A stretch of DNA of 64,000 nt from Streptomyces sp. JB150 (GTDB lineage Bacteria; Actinomycetota; Actinomycetes; Streptomycetales; Streptomycetaceae): the NCBI RefSeq assembly GCF_011193355.1, contig NZ_CP049780.1:6299798-6363797 (forward strand), in the 5' to 3' direction. The position numbers and the translations under genes were made by a program. This document shows positions 26,780-35,197 of the stretch, piece after piece (position 1 is the stretch's first letter; each line of letters begins with the position of its first letter). The notes beneath the pieces were generated by a model. The model worked only from the letters and a program-made list of their open reading frames with translations. It was not told where the DNA came from and made no database searches.

Positions 26780-27589
26780 TCAGCGCTCCTTCAGCGCCTC
26801 CTCGATGGTCCGCATGACCTCGTCCAGCGGCGCGTCGGTGCGCGCCACGGTCACCAGGACCTCGCCGTGCGCGGAGGCCGTCGCCGCGGGCGGCCGCGGG
26901 GCCGTGGTGCGGCCCGCCATGATCCCGGTGCCGAAGGTCTTGCGGACGATCGCGAAGGCGTGGTCGAGCTGGGCCTCCACGTCGCCCTGGCCGCCCGCCC
27001 TCAGCCAGCGCCGCAGAACGTGGTTGTGCGCGGTGACCACGGCGGACGCGGCGACCTCCGCCAGCAGCGGATCGTCGTTGGCGTCGTCGTCGTGCGCGTG
27101 CTCGTCGAAGTGGCCGAGGAGATAGCGGGTGAACAGGCGCTCGTAGCGGGCCACCGACGCGATCTCCGCCTCGCGCAGGGTGGGCACCTCGCGCGTCAGC
27201 TTGTAGCGGGCGACCGAGATCTCCGGCCGGGCCGCGTACATCTTCATCACTTCCTTGATCCCGCGGCACACCGTGTCGAGCGGGTGCTCGTGCGCGGGCG
27301 CGGCCTTCAGCACCGCCTCGGCGCGGATCAGAGTGTCGTCGTGGTCCGGGAAGATCGCCTCTTCCTTGGACCGGAAGTGCCGGAAGAAGGTGCGGCGGGC
27401 GACCCCGGCCGCGGCCGCGATCTCGTCGACGGTGGTCGCCTCGTACCCCTTGGTCGCGAACAGTTCCATCGCCGCGGCCGCCAGTTCTCGGCGCATTTTC
27501 AGCCGCTGGGCGGCGGCGCGACTGCCTGCGGCACTTTCCGGCGCGTCGAGCGTGGCTGGTGTACGGGAGGACTTGGCGGGCTGGGACAT
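26780..27589 (-). CDS. TetR-family transcriptional regulator
   Basis: The 269-residue regulator has a classic TetR helix-turn-helix (about residues 35-80: ELAAAAMELFATKGYEATTV then EIAAAAGVARRTFFRHF). The larger helical ligand domain includes VMKMYAARPEISVARYKL and ends with an extra acidic C-terminal helix. The gene lies between the ccr operon and the 3-hydroxyacyl-CoA dehydrogenase gene on the same strand, so a CoA-thioester-responsive regulator of one or both is likely but not shown. The start at 27589 is chosen; an ATG at 27607 with a better ribosome binding site (AGAAGG) would add six residues. Confidence 0.88.
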   Translation of the reverse strand: MSQPAKSSRTPATLDAPESAAGSRAAAQRLKMRRELAAAAMELFATKGYEATTVDEIAAAAGVARRTFFRHFRSKEEAIFPDHDDTLIRAEAVLKAAPAHEHPLDTVCRGIKEVMKMYAARPEISVARYKLTREVPTLREAEIASVARYERLFTRYLLGHFDEHAHDDDANDDPLLAEVAASAVVTAHNHVLRRWLRAGGQGDVEAQLDHAFAIVRKTFGTGIMAGRTTAPRPPAATASAHGEVLVTVARTDAPLDEVMRTIEEALKER

Positions 27590-27637
27590 GACCCGAACGT
27601 ACTGCATGTGCGGAGCCTTCTGCGCAGGTCCGGGGTT

Positions 27638-27662
27638 TCCCCCGCCCGCGGAGGGCGGGGGA
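27638..27662 (-). terminator. Hairpin between the dehydrogenase and tetR genes
   Basis: TCCCCCGCCC (27638-27647) and GGGCGGGGGA (27653-27662) pair perfectly over a 5-nt loop, about 90 bp past the dehydrogenase stop. It probably ends that transcript before the tetR promoter. Confidence 0.65.
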
Positions 27663-27749
27663 GTCCGAGCCGGCGGGGGCGGGGCGAGCCGCTCGGGACC
27701 GAGCAGCCCGCCCCAGTCCGCACCCGCCTGGAACCGGTCGCCGGACCGC

Positions 27750-29555
27750 TCAGCGCCGGGCATGTTCGCGGAAGCCGCGGCCCGTCTTGCGGCCGAGGCA
27801 GCCCGCGGCCACCAGGTGCTCCAGGAGCGGCGCGGGGGCCAGGCCGGGCTCGCGGAACTCCCGGTGCAGGACCCGCTCGATGGCCAGCGAGACATCCAGT
27901 CCGACCACGTCCAGCAGCTCGAACGGGCCCATCGGGTAGCCGCCGCCCAGCTTCATCGCGGCGTCGATGTCGTCCAGCGAGGCGTAGTGGTCCTGGACCA
28001 TCTTGATCGCGTTGTTCAGGTACGGGAACAGCAGCGCGTTCACGATGAACCCGGCCCGGTCCCCGCAGTCCACCGCGTGCTTGCGGATCCTGACGCACAC
28101 CTCGCGGACCGTGGCGTGCACGTCGTCCGCGGTCAGCACCGTGCGGACCACCTCGACCAGCTTCATCGCCGGAGCGGGGTTGAAGAAGTGCATCCCGATC
28201 ACGTCCTGCGGGCGCGAGGTGGCGCGGGCGCAGGCGACGACGGGCAGCGACGAGGTGGTGGTGGCCAGGATCGCGCCCGGCTTGCACACCTTGTCCAGCG
28301 CGGCGAACAGCTGCCGCTTGACCTCCAGGTCCTCGGCGACCGCCTCGACGGCCAGGTCGACGTCGGCGAAGGCGTCGTAGGAGCCCGCCGGGACGATCCG
28401 CTCCAGGGCGGCGGCGGCCGCCGCCGCGGTCATCCGGCCCTTGTCCACCGAGCGGGCCAGCGACTTCCCGATCCGGGCCTTGGCGGCCGCGGCCTTCTCC
28501 TCGCTGCGCGCGGCGAGCACGACCTCGTGGCCCGCCTTGGCGAACACCTCGGCGATCCCGGACGCCATGGTCCCGGAGCCCGCCACGCCGACCGAGCGGA
28601 CCGGACGGCCGGGGACCGCCGGACCGCCCTCCAGCGGTGTCAGCGCGTCCCGCACGACGGCGGCGCTGCCCGGCGCCTCGTAGGTGTAGAAGCCGCGGCC
28701 CGCCTTGCGGCCGGTCAGGCCCGCCTCGCTGAGCTGCCGCAGGATCGGCGCGGGGGCGTGCAGCCGGTCCTGCGACTCGGCGTACATCGCCTCCAGGACC
28801 GTGCGGGCGGTGTCGATGCCGATCAGGTCCAGCAGCTCCAGCGGGCCCATGGGCAGCCCGCAGCCCAGCTTCATCGCGGCGTCGATGTCCTCACGGGAGG
28901 CGTACTTCGCCTCGTACATCGCGGCGGCCTGGTTGAGGTAGCCGAACAGCAGGCCGTCGGCGAGGAAACCGGGCCGGTCGCCGACCGCGACGGGCTCCTT
29001 GCCGAGGTCCAGGGCGAGATCGGTCACCGCGGTGACGGCCGCCGGCGCGGTCAGCACCGAGGAGACCACCTCGACCAGCCTCATGGCCGGGGCCGGGTTG
29101 AAGAAGTGCAGGCCGACCACGCGCTCCGGGCGGGCCGTCTCGGCGGCCAGCCGGGTCACCGACAGCGCGTTGGTGCCGGTGGCGAGGATCGTTTCGGGCC
29201 GCACGACGGCGTCCAGCTCACGGAAGATCTGCTGCTTGATCTCGTACGACTCCGGCGCCACCTCGATGACCAGGTCGGCGGCGGCCGCGGCCCGCAGGTC
29301 GGTGGAGGTGCGGATCCGGGCGAGGGCGTCCGCGCGCTCCTGCCCGGTGAGCTTCCCGCGGTCGACCGCGCGGGCGGTGGAGGCCTCCAGGGCGGCGACA
29401 CAGCGCGCCGCCTGGGCCTCGCTGATGTCGATGCCGACGACCGTGCGGCCGGCCCTGGCGAGCACCTCGGCGATACCGGTGCCCATGGTGCCGAGGCCGA
29501 CCACGGCGACGGTCTGGAGCGGGGACAGGGAACTGTCGGACAGGGGAGCGGCCAT
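27750..29555 (-). CDS. Tandem-duplicated 3-hydroxyacyl-CoA (3-hydroxybutyryl-CoA) dehydrogenase
   Basis: NAD-dependent oxidoreductase of 601 aa made of two complete dehydrogenase units, about residues 14-300 and 315-598, joined head to tail. Each has its own Rossmann motif (VVGLGTMGTGIAEV and VAGSGTMASGIAEV) and its own catalytic HFFNPAP with a following VEVV. Each also has a C-terminal domain with MKLG-G-PMGP-ELLD. Bacterial 3-hydroxybutyryl-CoA dehydrogenases are normally single units of about 285 aa, so this is an internal gene duplication. It probably interconverts acetoacetyl-CoA and 3-hydroxybutyryl-CoA, upstream of the crotonyl-CoA used by Ccr. The ATG at 29555 has CTGGAG upstream. Confidence 0.92.
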   Translation of the reverse strand: MAAPLSDSSLSPLQTVAVVGLGTMGTGIAEVLARAGRTVVGIDISEAQAARCVAALEASTARAVDRGKLTGQERADALARIRTSTDLRAAAAADLVIEVAPESYEIKQQIFRELDAVVRPETILATGTNALSVTRLAAETARPERVVGLHFFNPAPAMRLVEVVSSVLTAPAAVTAVTDLALDLGKEPVAVGDRPGFLADGLLFGYLNQAAAMYEAKYASREDIDAAMKLGCGLPMGPLELLDLIGIDTARTVLEAMYAESQDRLHAPAPILRQLSEAGLTGRKAGRGFYTYEAPGSAAVVRDALTPLEGGPAVPGRPVRSVGVAGSGTMASGIAEVFAKAGHEVVLAARSEEKAAAAKARIGKSLARSVDKGRMTAAAAAAALERIVPAGSYDAFADVDLAVEAVAEDLEVKRQLFAALDKVCKPGAILATTTSSLPVVACARATSRPQDVIGMHFFNPAPAMKLVEVVRTVLTADDVHATVREVCVRIRKHAVDCGDRAGFIVNALLFPYLNNAIKMVQDHYASLDDIDAAMKLGGGYPMGPFELLDVVGLDVSLAIERVLHREFREPGLAPAPLLEHLVAAGCLGRKTGRGFREHARR

Positions 29556-29990
29556 CGCGGGACTCCAGGAATGAGGGTGACGACGGGAGGCACGCGCCCG
29601 GGTGCGCCGGAACGGCGCACACCGGGTGCGTGAAAGAGGTGCTCGATGCGGGTGGTGCCGGGCTGCGAGCGCACACGCCCGGTGCCGGTCGCCGCGGACG
29701 CGCACACGTCCGCGCTACGGCGGTGAACCGACCGGCCCTGTCCCGTGGCCGAGTCGTACCGAGGTACGTACCGAAAGACGTACCGAACCGACTTGCCCCA
29801 CTGCCCTGAGGGCGTGGGAAGTGCTCCCGCTCGCGGCGGCCGCGTCACCAGACCGTCACGAGAGGATGCGAGTGGGTAACTCGCTCGTCTGAGCTTAACC
29901 GGCGGGTAACGAGCGCGCCAGTCCCTCGTCCTTGTGACATGGATCCCTCATCGGCTCCCCCGCCCGCCCGATCGCCCCTACCCTCGCCTC
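29556..29990. other. Divergent intergenic region with repeats
   Basis: This 435-bp stretch between the dehydrogenase and HEAT-repeat genes holds no credible gene. It contains three phased direct repeats (29755-29786) and an inverted repeat GCGAGT-gggta-ACTCGC at 29868-29884. It is less GC-rich than the neighbouring coding DNA near 29750-29950, as expected for promoters of the two divergent genes. Confidence 0.7.
29755..29786. repeat. Three CGTACCGA direct repeats with 12-bp period
   Basis: CGTACCGA occurs at 29755-29762, 29767-29774 and 29779-29786, exactly 12 bp apart, about 200 bp upstream of the 3-hydroxyacyl-CoA dehydrogenase start. Regular spacing suggests a cooperative protein-binding site. 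Confidence 0.75.
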
Positions 29991-30575
29991 ATGGATGTCC
30001 GCGACGAAGCGTCACGCACGCTCACCGAACGCTTACGGCAGGAGTCCGGAGCCTCGCCGGCGTACGAGCATCTGCTGGCGACCGAGGACCGCGACGAACT
30101 CGCGGAGGTGCTGACCGCCCCCGGACAGCCCCTGTGGGCCCGCGAACTGGCCGCCTTCCGGCTGGGCGTGGCCGGGGACCGCCGCGCCTTCGAGGCCCTG
30201 GTCCTGCTCCTCAACCACCGCGACCCGCCCCGCTGCGCCGCCGCCGCCCACGCGCTCGCCCGGCTCGCCGACCCCCGCACCGCCCGCGCGGCGGCCGCCC
30301 TCGCCACCAACGAACTCCGCGTGGCCTACGCCCTGCACCCCGTCCGCCTCCTGGTCGAGCTGCGGGCACCGGAATCCGTGCCCGCGCTCATCACCACGCT
30401 GCAGCGCCGGCTGCGCCCGCACGACCCCTACCGCCGGGTCGCCCTCGCCTGCGTCGAGGGCCTGGGCACCCTCGCCGACCCGCGGGCCCGGCCCGTCCTC
30501 AACGAGGCCCTGGCCCACCCGCCCCTGGCCGAGGCCGCGGTGCGCGCCCTGGCCCGGATCCCCCGGCAGCGATGA
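29991..30575 (+). CDS. HEAT-repeat protein with a TTA codon
   Basis: The 194-residue product is a run of short helical repeats of HEAT type, visible in LWARELAAFRLGVAGDRRAFEALVLLL, then RCAAAAHALARLADPRTARA, then VPALITTLQRRL and RVALACVEGLGTLADPRARPVL (each shown in part). Such proteins are usually binding scaffolds; no catalytic motif is present. Codon 15 is TTA (30033-30035), the leucine codon read by the bldA tRNA, so expression may be limited to late growth or development. The start is the ATG at 29991. Confidence 0.82.
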   Translation: MDVRDEASRTLTERLRQESGASPAYEHLLATEDRDELAEVLTAPGQPLWARELAAFRLGVAGDRRAFEALVLLLNHRDPPRCAAAAHALARLADPRTARAAAALATNELRVAYALHPVRLLVELRAPESVPALITTLQRRLRPHDPYRRVALACVEGLGTLADPRARPVLNEALAHPPLAEAAVRALARIPRQR

Positions 30576-30594
30576 CCCGCCCCTGGCCCGCCCG

Positions 30595-31026
30595 TCACAC
30601 CGTCAGCCGGCGGACGTACCGCACCTCCGGCACCGCCACGCCGTCCGCCTCGAACGGCTCCTGCGCGCCGTCCGCCCGGAACCCGGCCCGCTCGTAGAAC
30701 CGGCGGGCGGCGGCGTTCCCCTCGAGCACCCACAGGAACACGCGCGGATGCCCCGCGGCCGCGCAGGCGCGCACCGACGTGCCGAGGAGCGCGCGGCCGA
30801 TGCCGAGGCCGCGCAGCGCGGGGTCCACGTAGAGCGCGTACAGCTCGGCGTCCGCCGTGCGGCGCTCACCGTCGCGATACGGCCCGTGGCATCCCCAGCC
30901 GACGACCCGGCCGTCCCGCTCGGCGACCAGTTCGAGCCCCGAGCCGGCCTCCCGGGCGAGGCGGGTGAGGCGCGCCACGGCGTCGCAGTCGGCGGGCCGC
31001 ATCTCCCGGACGAGGACGTCCGTCAC
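30595..31026 (-). CDS. GNAT-family N-acetyltransferase
   Basis: The 143-residue acetyl-CoA-dependent transferase has LYALYVDPALRGLGIGRALL, the acetyl-CoA pyrophosphate loop, and the closing NAAARRFYERAGFRADG. Acceptor unknown. The GTG at 31026 overlaps the stop of the preceding RidA gene (GTGA), so the two are translated together. Confidence 0.88.
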   Translation of the reverse strand: MTDVLVREMRPADCDAVARLTRLAREAGSGLELVAERDGRVVGWGCHGPYRDGERRTADAELYALYVDPALRGLGIGRALLGTSVRACAAAGHPRVFLWVLEGNAAARRFYERAGFRADGAQEPFEADGVAVPEVRYVRRLTV

Positions 31027-31421
31027 TCCGCGACCACGGCGAAGGCCTCGACCTCCATCAGGAACTCGGGCCTCACCAGCGCGGCCACCTGGACGGCGGA
31101 GGCGGCCGGCAGGCGGTCGTCGGGTATGTGCTCGGCGCGGGCCGCGCGGATCGCGGGCAGGTGGGCCATGTCCGTGACGAAGTAGGTCAGTTTGACGACG
31201 TCGTCGAAGGTCGCCCCGGCGGCGGCCAGGCACCGCCGGAGGTTTTCGAACACCTGGCGGGCCTGGGCGGCCGGGTCGCCCTCGCCGACGAGGCCGCCGT
31301 CCTCGTCCAGCGCGAGCTGGCCCGAGATCGCCACGAAGCGGCCGGTGCCCATGACGACGTGGGAGTACTGCGCGGCGGGGGCGACGCCGTCGGGGGCGGG
31401 GATCCTGGTCGGTTCAGTCAT
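31023..31421 (-). CDS. RidA/YjgF-family protein
   Basis: The 132-residue product has the RidA-type fold signature: FVAISGQLALDEDG, ARQVFENLRRCLAAAGATFDDVVK, and LMEVEAFAVV at the end. RidA proteins hydrolyse reactive enamine/imine intermediates. The Arg that anchors substrate carboxylate is not in the classical IRVEIEA context; here the sequence is VRPEFLMEVEA, so a diverged Rid subgroup is likely. The ATG at 31421 follows TGACTGAACC without a strong ribosome site. Confidence 0.85.
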   Translation of the reverse strand: MTEPTRIPAPDGVAPAAQYSHVVMGTGRFVAISGQLALDEDGGLVGEGDPAAQARQVFENLRRCLAAAGATFDDVVKLTYFVTDMAHLPAIRAARAEHIPDDRLPAASAVQVAALVRPEFLMEVEAFAVVAE

Positions 31422-31530
31422 GCACCCATGGTGGACCACGGGTCTGACACCGCCCCCGACGGGCTGTCAGTGCACGCGTCCCGCACCGGACGTACGCGCG
31501 TCACGTGCGGCTGTTGTGCGGGCCGCCTGA

Positions 31531-31555
31531 AGTCCCTGAGGGACCCTCAGGGACT
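31531..31555. terminator. Perfect 25-bp palindrome after the tripeptidyl aminopeptidase gene
   Basis: AGTCCCTGAGGG (31531-31542) and CCCTCAGGGACT (31544-31555) are perfect inverted arms around a single A. The gene's stop codon (31557-31559) lies 1 bp away, so the hairpin forms right after translation ends. It may end transcription or bind a dimeric protein controlling ridA. Confidence 0.65.
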
Positions 31556-31556
31556 C

Positions 31557-33176
31557 TCAGGGCCGGAAGCCGATCAGGCGGTGCAGGGCCGCCCCCGGCG
31601 ACGCCATGGCCCGCTCCGCGGGCAGCGGCTCCGGCTCCGGCAGCGCCGCGCACACCGCGTCCGCCCCGCCGTCACCGACCCCATCGTCGCCGTCGCCGTC
31701 GCGGTCGCGGTCGCCGCGCGGGACCGTGCCGTCGGTCAGATACGCCACCAGATGCCGGTCCAGGCACGCGTTGCCGCTCAGCGTGATGCCGTGGTTCCCG
31801 CCGCCGTCCTCGACCACCAGACGGGAGCCGCGCAGCAGCCGGTGGAGCCTGGCGCCGCCCCGGTACGGGGTGGCCGCGTCCCCGGTCGCCTGGAACAGCA
31901 GCACCGGGGGCAGCCGGTCGTTGGCCACGCGCACCGGCCGCTCCGCGCCGACCGGCCAGAACGCGCACGGCGCGTTGTACCAGGCGTTGTTCCAGGTCAT
32001 GAACGGCGCCACGGCGTGCACCGCCCAGTTGTCCGCGCGCCACCGACGCCAGTCGCGCGGCCAGCGGGCGTCCCGGCACTGCACGGAGACGTAGACGCTG
32101 TAGGTGTTCTCGCCGGCGGCGTCCACCGCGCCGAACTCCTCGTACGCCTCGACCAGGGGTTCGGTGTCCTGGTCGTTGACGTACGCCGCGAAGGCCTCGG
32201 CGAGGAACGGCCAGTAGCCGTGGTGATAGCCGCCGGGCAGGAAGGTGTCCTCCAGCTCGGCGGCCCCGACGGTGCCGCCCGCGGGCTTGCTCGCCAGCGC
32301 CGCCCGCATCGCGTACCAGGCTTCCTCCACCGTCTCGGGGTCCGTGCCGAGCCGGTACGTCCGGTCGTGCCGGGCCACCCAGGCCAGGAACGCGCGGTGG
32401 CGGTCGTTGAAGCCGCGGTCCTGGGCGAGGTTGTTCTCGTACCAGACCCCGGTCGGGTCGACGACCGAGTCGAGGACCGCGCGGCGCACCCGCTGCGGGT
32501 ACAGCCGGGCGTAGACCGCGCCGAGGTAGGTGCCGTACGAGTAGCCGAAGTAGGAGATCCGCTCGGCGCCCAGCGCCCGGCGGATGCGGTCGACGTCCCG
32601 CGCGGCGGCGACGGTGTGCAGGTGCGGCAGCACGTCCGCGTACTTGCTGCCGCAGGCCTGCGCGAAGGACCTGGCGCGCGTGAGGCCCGCGGCCTCGACG
32701 GCGGGCGTGCCCGGTACGGAGTCCGGCCGCACCGGGGCGAAGTGGCCGGGCGCGCAGTTCAGGGCGGGCTCGCTCCGGCCCACGCCGCGCGGGTCGAAGC
32801 CGATCACGTCGTACTGCGCGGCGACCGCCTCGGGCAGCGCGGAGGCGACGAATCCGGCGAGGGTGAGACCGCTGCCGCCGGGGCCGCCGGGATTGACCAG
32901 CAGCGGTCCCTGGTACGTCTCGGCGGTGTGCGGCACGCGGGACAGCGCCAGCGTGATCTGCCGCCCGTCCGGGTCCGCGTGGTCCAGCGGCACCTTCAGG
33001 GACGCGCACTCGAGGGTCGGGTAGGCGGCGGTGGCGCACTTCGTCCAGGCGAGCGGCGCGGCCGGGGCGGGGACGGGGCGGGGGGTGCCCGCCCGGGCGG
33101 GGGCGGCCGTGAGTGTTCCGGCCGCGACGACGGCTGCACCGCACAGCACGGCCGCGCGCCGGGTCAACGAGTCCAT
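31557..33176 (-). CDS. Secreted alpha/beta-hydrolase, tripeptidyl aminopeptidase (Tap/Slp) family
   Basis: Exported serine peptidase or esterase of 539 aa. A Sec-type signal peptide (residues 1-29, MDSLTRRAAVLCGAAVVAAG...APARA) precedes the mature enzyme. The oxyanion region is LLVNPGGPGGSG, the nucleophile Ser is in GYSYGTYLG, and the Asp and His of the triad are in ATGDAATP and GGGNHGIT. A C-terminal cap-domain Cys pattern is also typical of Streptomyces Tap/SlpD/SlpE proteins. An Asp/Gly-rich run (DRDRDGDGDDGVGDGG) near the C-terminus is unusual and may bind Ca2+. GGGAGGA precedes the ATG at 33176. Confidence 0.9.
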   Translation of the reverse strand: MDSLTRRAAVLCGAAVVAAGTLTAAPARAGTPRPVPAPAAPLAWTKCATAAYPTLECASLKVPLDHADPDGRQITLALSRVPHTAETYQGPLLVNPGGPGGSGLTLAGFVASALPEAVAAQYDVIGFDPRGVGRSEPALNCAPGHFAPVRPDSVPGTPAVEAAGLTRARSFAQACGSKYADVLPHLHTVAAARDVDRIRRALGAERISYFGYSYGTYLGAVYARLYPQRVRRAVLDSVVDPTGVWYENNLAQDRGFNDRHRAFLAWVARHDRTYRLGTDPETVEEAWYAMRAALASKPAGGTVGAAELEDTFLPGGYHHGYWPFLAEAFAAYVNDQDTEPLVEAYEEFGAVDAAGENTYSVYVSVQCRDARWPRDWRRWRADNWAVHAVAPFMTWNNAWYNAPCAFWPVGAERPVRVANDRLPPVLLFQATGDAATPYRGGARLHRLLRGSRLVVEDGGGNHGITLSGNACLDRHLVAYLTDGTVPRGDRDRDGDGDDGVGDGGADAVCAALPEPEPLPAERAMASPGAALHRLIGFRP

Positions 33177-33311
33177 GGAGTCCTCCCGGGACGGAGGTTT
33201 CCGGACCGCGGGGATCACGGCCCTCGCGGGATCGTCCCGGCAGCGGCACCCGGAAGAACTTGTCGGGGCACGAGTTGACCCGATCGAGCCGCTGCATGCG
33301 CCCCAATGCGC

Positions 33312-34352
33312 TCACAGCAGCGTGAGCTGGGTCGGTTCCGAAGGGGCCGCCGGTGCCGGCCCGGCCTGGCGGATCCGGCGCGCCGTCCCCGCCCGCGCGG
33401 GGCCGATGCCGTACTCCCGGGCCAGCTCGTGGACCTGGCGGGTGACGCGGCGCTGGTACCACTTCGGGGCGTAGGCGCCGTCCGCGTACAGCCGCTCGTA
33501 GCGGCGCACCAGGTACGGGTGCTCGCGCGCCAGCCACGCCATGAACCACTCCCGGGCGCCGGGCCGCAGGTGCAGCACCAGCGGTGTCACGGAGGTGGCC
33601 CCGGAGGCGGCGATGGCCCGCACGGTGGCCCGCAGCTGCGCCGGATCGTCGCTCAGGAACGGGATCACCGGCGCCATCAGCACCCCGCAGCCGATCCCGT
33701 GCTCCCCGAGGACGCGGACGACGTCCAGCCGCCGCTCGGGCGCCGGGGTGCCCGGCTCGACGGTGCGCCACAGCTCGGGGTCGGTGAAGCCGACCGAGAC
33801 GTTGACACCGACGTCCGTCACCCGCGCGGCCTGCGTCAGCAGGTCCAGGTCGCGCAGGACCAGGGTGCCCTTGGTCAGGATCGAGAAGGGGTTCGCGTGG
33901 TCGCGCAGGGCGGCGAGGATGCCCGGCATCAGCCGGTAGCGGCCCTCCGCGCGCTGGTAGCAGTCGACGTTGGTGCCCATCGCGATGTGGTCGCCCTGCC
34001 AGCGCCGGGAGGCGAGCTGGCGGCGCAGCAGCTCGGGGGCGTTCACCTTCACCACGATCTGGGTGTCGAAACCGAGCCCCGTGTCGAGGTCCAGGTAGCT
34101 GTGGGTCTTGCGGGCGAAGCAGTAGACGCACGCGTGCGAGCACCCGCGGTAGGGGTTCACCGTCCACTCGAACGGCATGCGGGAGGCTCCGGGCACCCGG
34201 TTGAGGATCGAGCGGGCCCGCACCTCGTGGAAGGTGATCCCGCGGAACTCCGGGGTGTCGAAGGTGCGGGTGGTCACCGCGTCCGCGCCGAACAGCGCGG
34301 CGTCGGCCCGGGCGTGGTCGTCGGACTCGACGGAGAGGTTCTCCCAGCGCAT
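33312..34352 (-). CDS. Rv2578c-family radical SAM protein
   Basis: Iron-sulfur enzyme using S-adenosylmethionine, 346 aa. The cluster cysteines are in YRGCSHACVYCFARKTHSYL (C-x3-C-x2-C). Overall similarity is to the mycobacterial Rv2578c and the spore-photoproduct-lyase-like group (KVNAPELLRRQL, ILTKGTLVLRDLDLL, SVGFTDPELWRTVEPG). The reaction is unknown. A LexA-type box (GAAC-N4-GTTC, 34386-34397) lies 34 bp before the start, which suggests induction by DNA damage. GAGGAGG is 4 nt before the ATG at 34352. Confidence 0.88.
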   Translation of the reverse strand: MRWENLSVESDDHARADAALFGADAVTTRTFDTPEFRGITFHEVRARSILNRVPGASRMPFEWTVNPYRGCSHACVYCFARKTHSYLDLDTGLGFDTQIVVKVNAPELLRRQLASRRWQGDHIAMGTNVDCYQRAEGRYRLMPGILAALRDHANPFSILTKGTLVLRDLDLLTQAARVTDVGVNVSVGFTDPELWRTVEPGTPAPERRLDVVRVLGEHGIGCGVLMAPVIPFLSDDPAQLRATVRAIAASGATSVTPLVLHLRPGAREWFMAWLAREHPYLVRRYERLYADGAYAPKWYQRRVTRQVHELAREYGIGPARAGTARRIRQAGPAPAAPSEPTQLTLL

Positions 34353-34385
34353 GACGCCTCCTCGGTAGTGCTCGGCCACAGAATA

Positions 34386-34397
34386 GAACATGTGTTC
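34386..34397. promoter_or_regulatory. LexA/SOS-type box upstream of the radical SAM gene
   Basis: GAACATGTGTTC matches the actinobacterial SOS core GAAC-N4-GTTC exactly. The outer bases (TAG...CCC) match the longer TCGAAC/GTTCGA consensus less well. It sits in the divergent region between the radical SAM gene (34 bp away) and the SRPBCC gene (about 195 bp away). Confidence 0.65.
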
Positions 34398-34592
34398 CCA
34401 TGATCGTGCGAACCGTTGTGCGAGCCCTGTCCGGGCGACAGGTCAGGGCGACTGTGAGGGCGGCTGTACGGGCGGCTCCGCCGGCGTTCACGCAGGGCCG
34501 CGCGGGCGACGGAGGACCCCGATTTGGGCGGCCGGGCGCCGGGGTGGTTGGCTTTGTCCCAACCCCGAGAACCCAGGTGCTGGAGGAACGCA

Positions 34593-35036
34593 ATGGCGCA
34601 GGTCGAGGCCACTACCGAGCGGGTCGTCGCGGCGGACCCGGAGACGGTGTTCGACACCCTCGCCGACTACAGCGGCACGCGCGCGAAGCTGCTGCCGGAG
34701 CACTTCAGCGAGTACGAGGTGCGCGAGGGCGGCGACGGCGAGGGCACCCTCGTCCACTGGAAGCTCCAGGCCACCAGCAAGCGCGTCCGCGACTGCCTGC
34801 TGGAGGTCACCGAGCCCTCCGACGGCGAGCTGGTCGAGAAGGACCGCAACTCGTCCATGGTCACCACCTGGCGGGTCACCCCGGCCGGTGAGGGCACGTC
34901 CCGCGTCGTCGTGACCACGGTCTGGAACGGCGCCGGCGGCATCGGCGGCTTCTTCGAGAGGACCTTCGCCCCCAAGGGCCTCGCCCGGATCTACGACGCG
35001 GTCCTCGCCAAGCTCGCCGCCGAAGTCGAGAAGTAG
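34593..35036 (+). CDS. SRPBCC (START-like) family protein
   Basis: A 147-residue polyketide cyclase/START-like fold with the typical opening ATTERVVAADPETVFDTLADY and helical end FFERTFAPKGLARIYDAVLAKL. It has a hydrophobic cavity fold but no catalytic motif, so ligand or role cannot be stated. GGAGGAA stands before the ATG at 34593. Confidence 0.85.
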   Translation: MAQVEATTERVVAADPETVFDTLADYSGTRAKLLPEHFSEYEVREGGDGEGTLVHWKLQATSKRVRDCLLEVTEPSDGELVEKDRNSSMVTTWRVTPAGEGTSRVVVTTVWNGAGGIGGFFERTFAPKGLARIYDAVLAKLAAEVEK

Positions 35037-35197
35037 TCAAGAACCAATCGTTTGCGGGGCGTTGGTGCCCTCACCGGATCGAGTGGTTCTCCGTATCGAC
35101 CGGCTTCACGCCGTGACTCGTCGAGCTTGCCCGTAGTTGTCGCTTCGCGCAGGACTTCTGTGCGCAACGTGCAGCGGCGCGGCGAGGGGAGCGGTAC

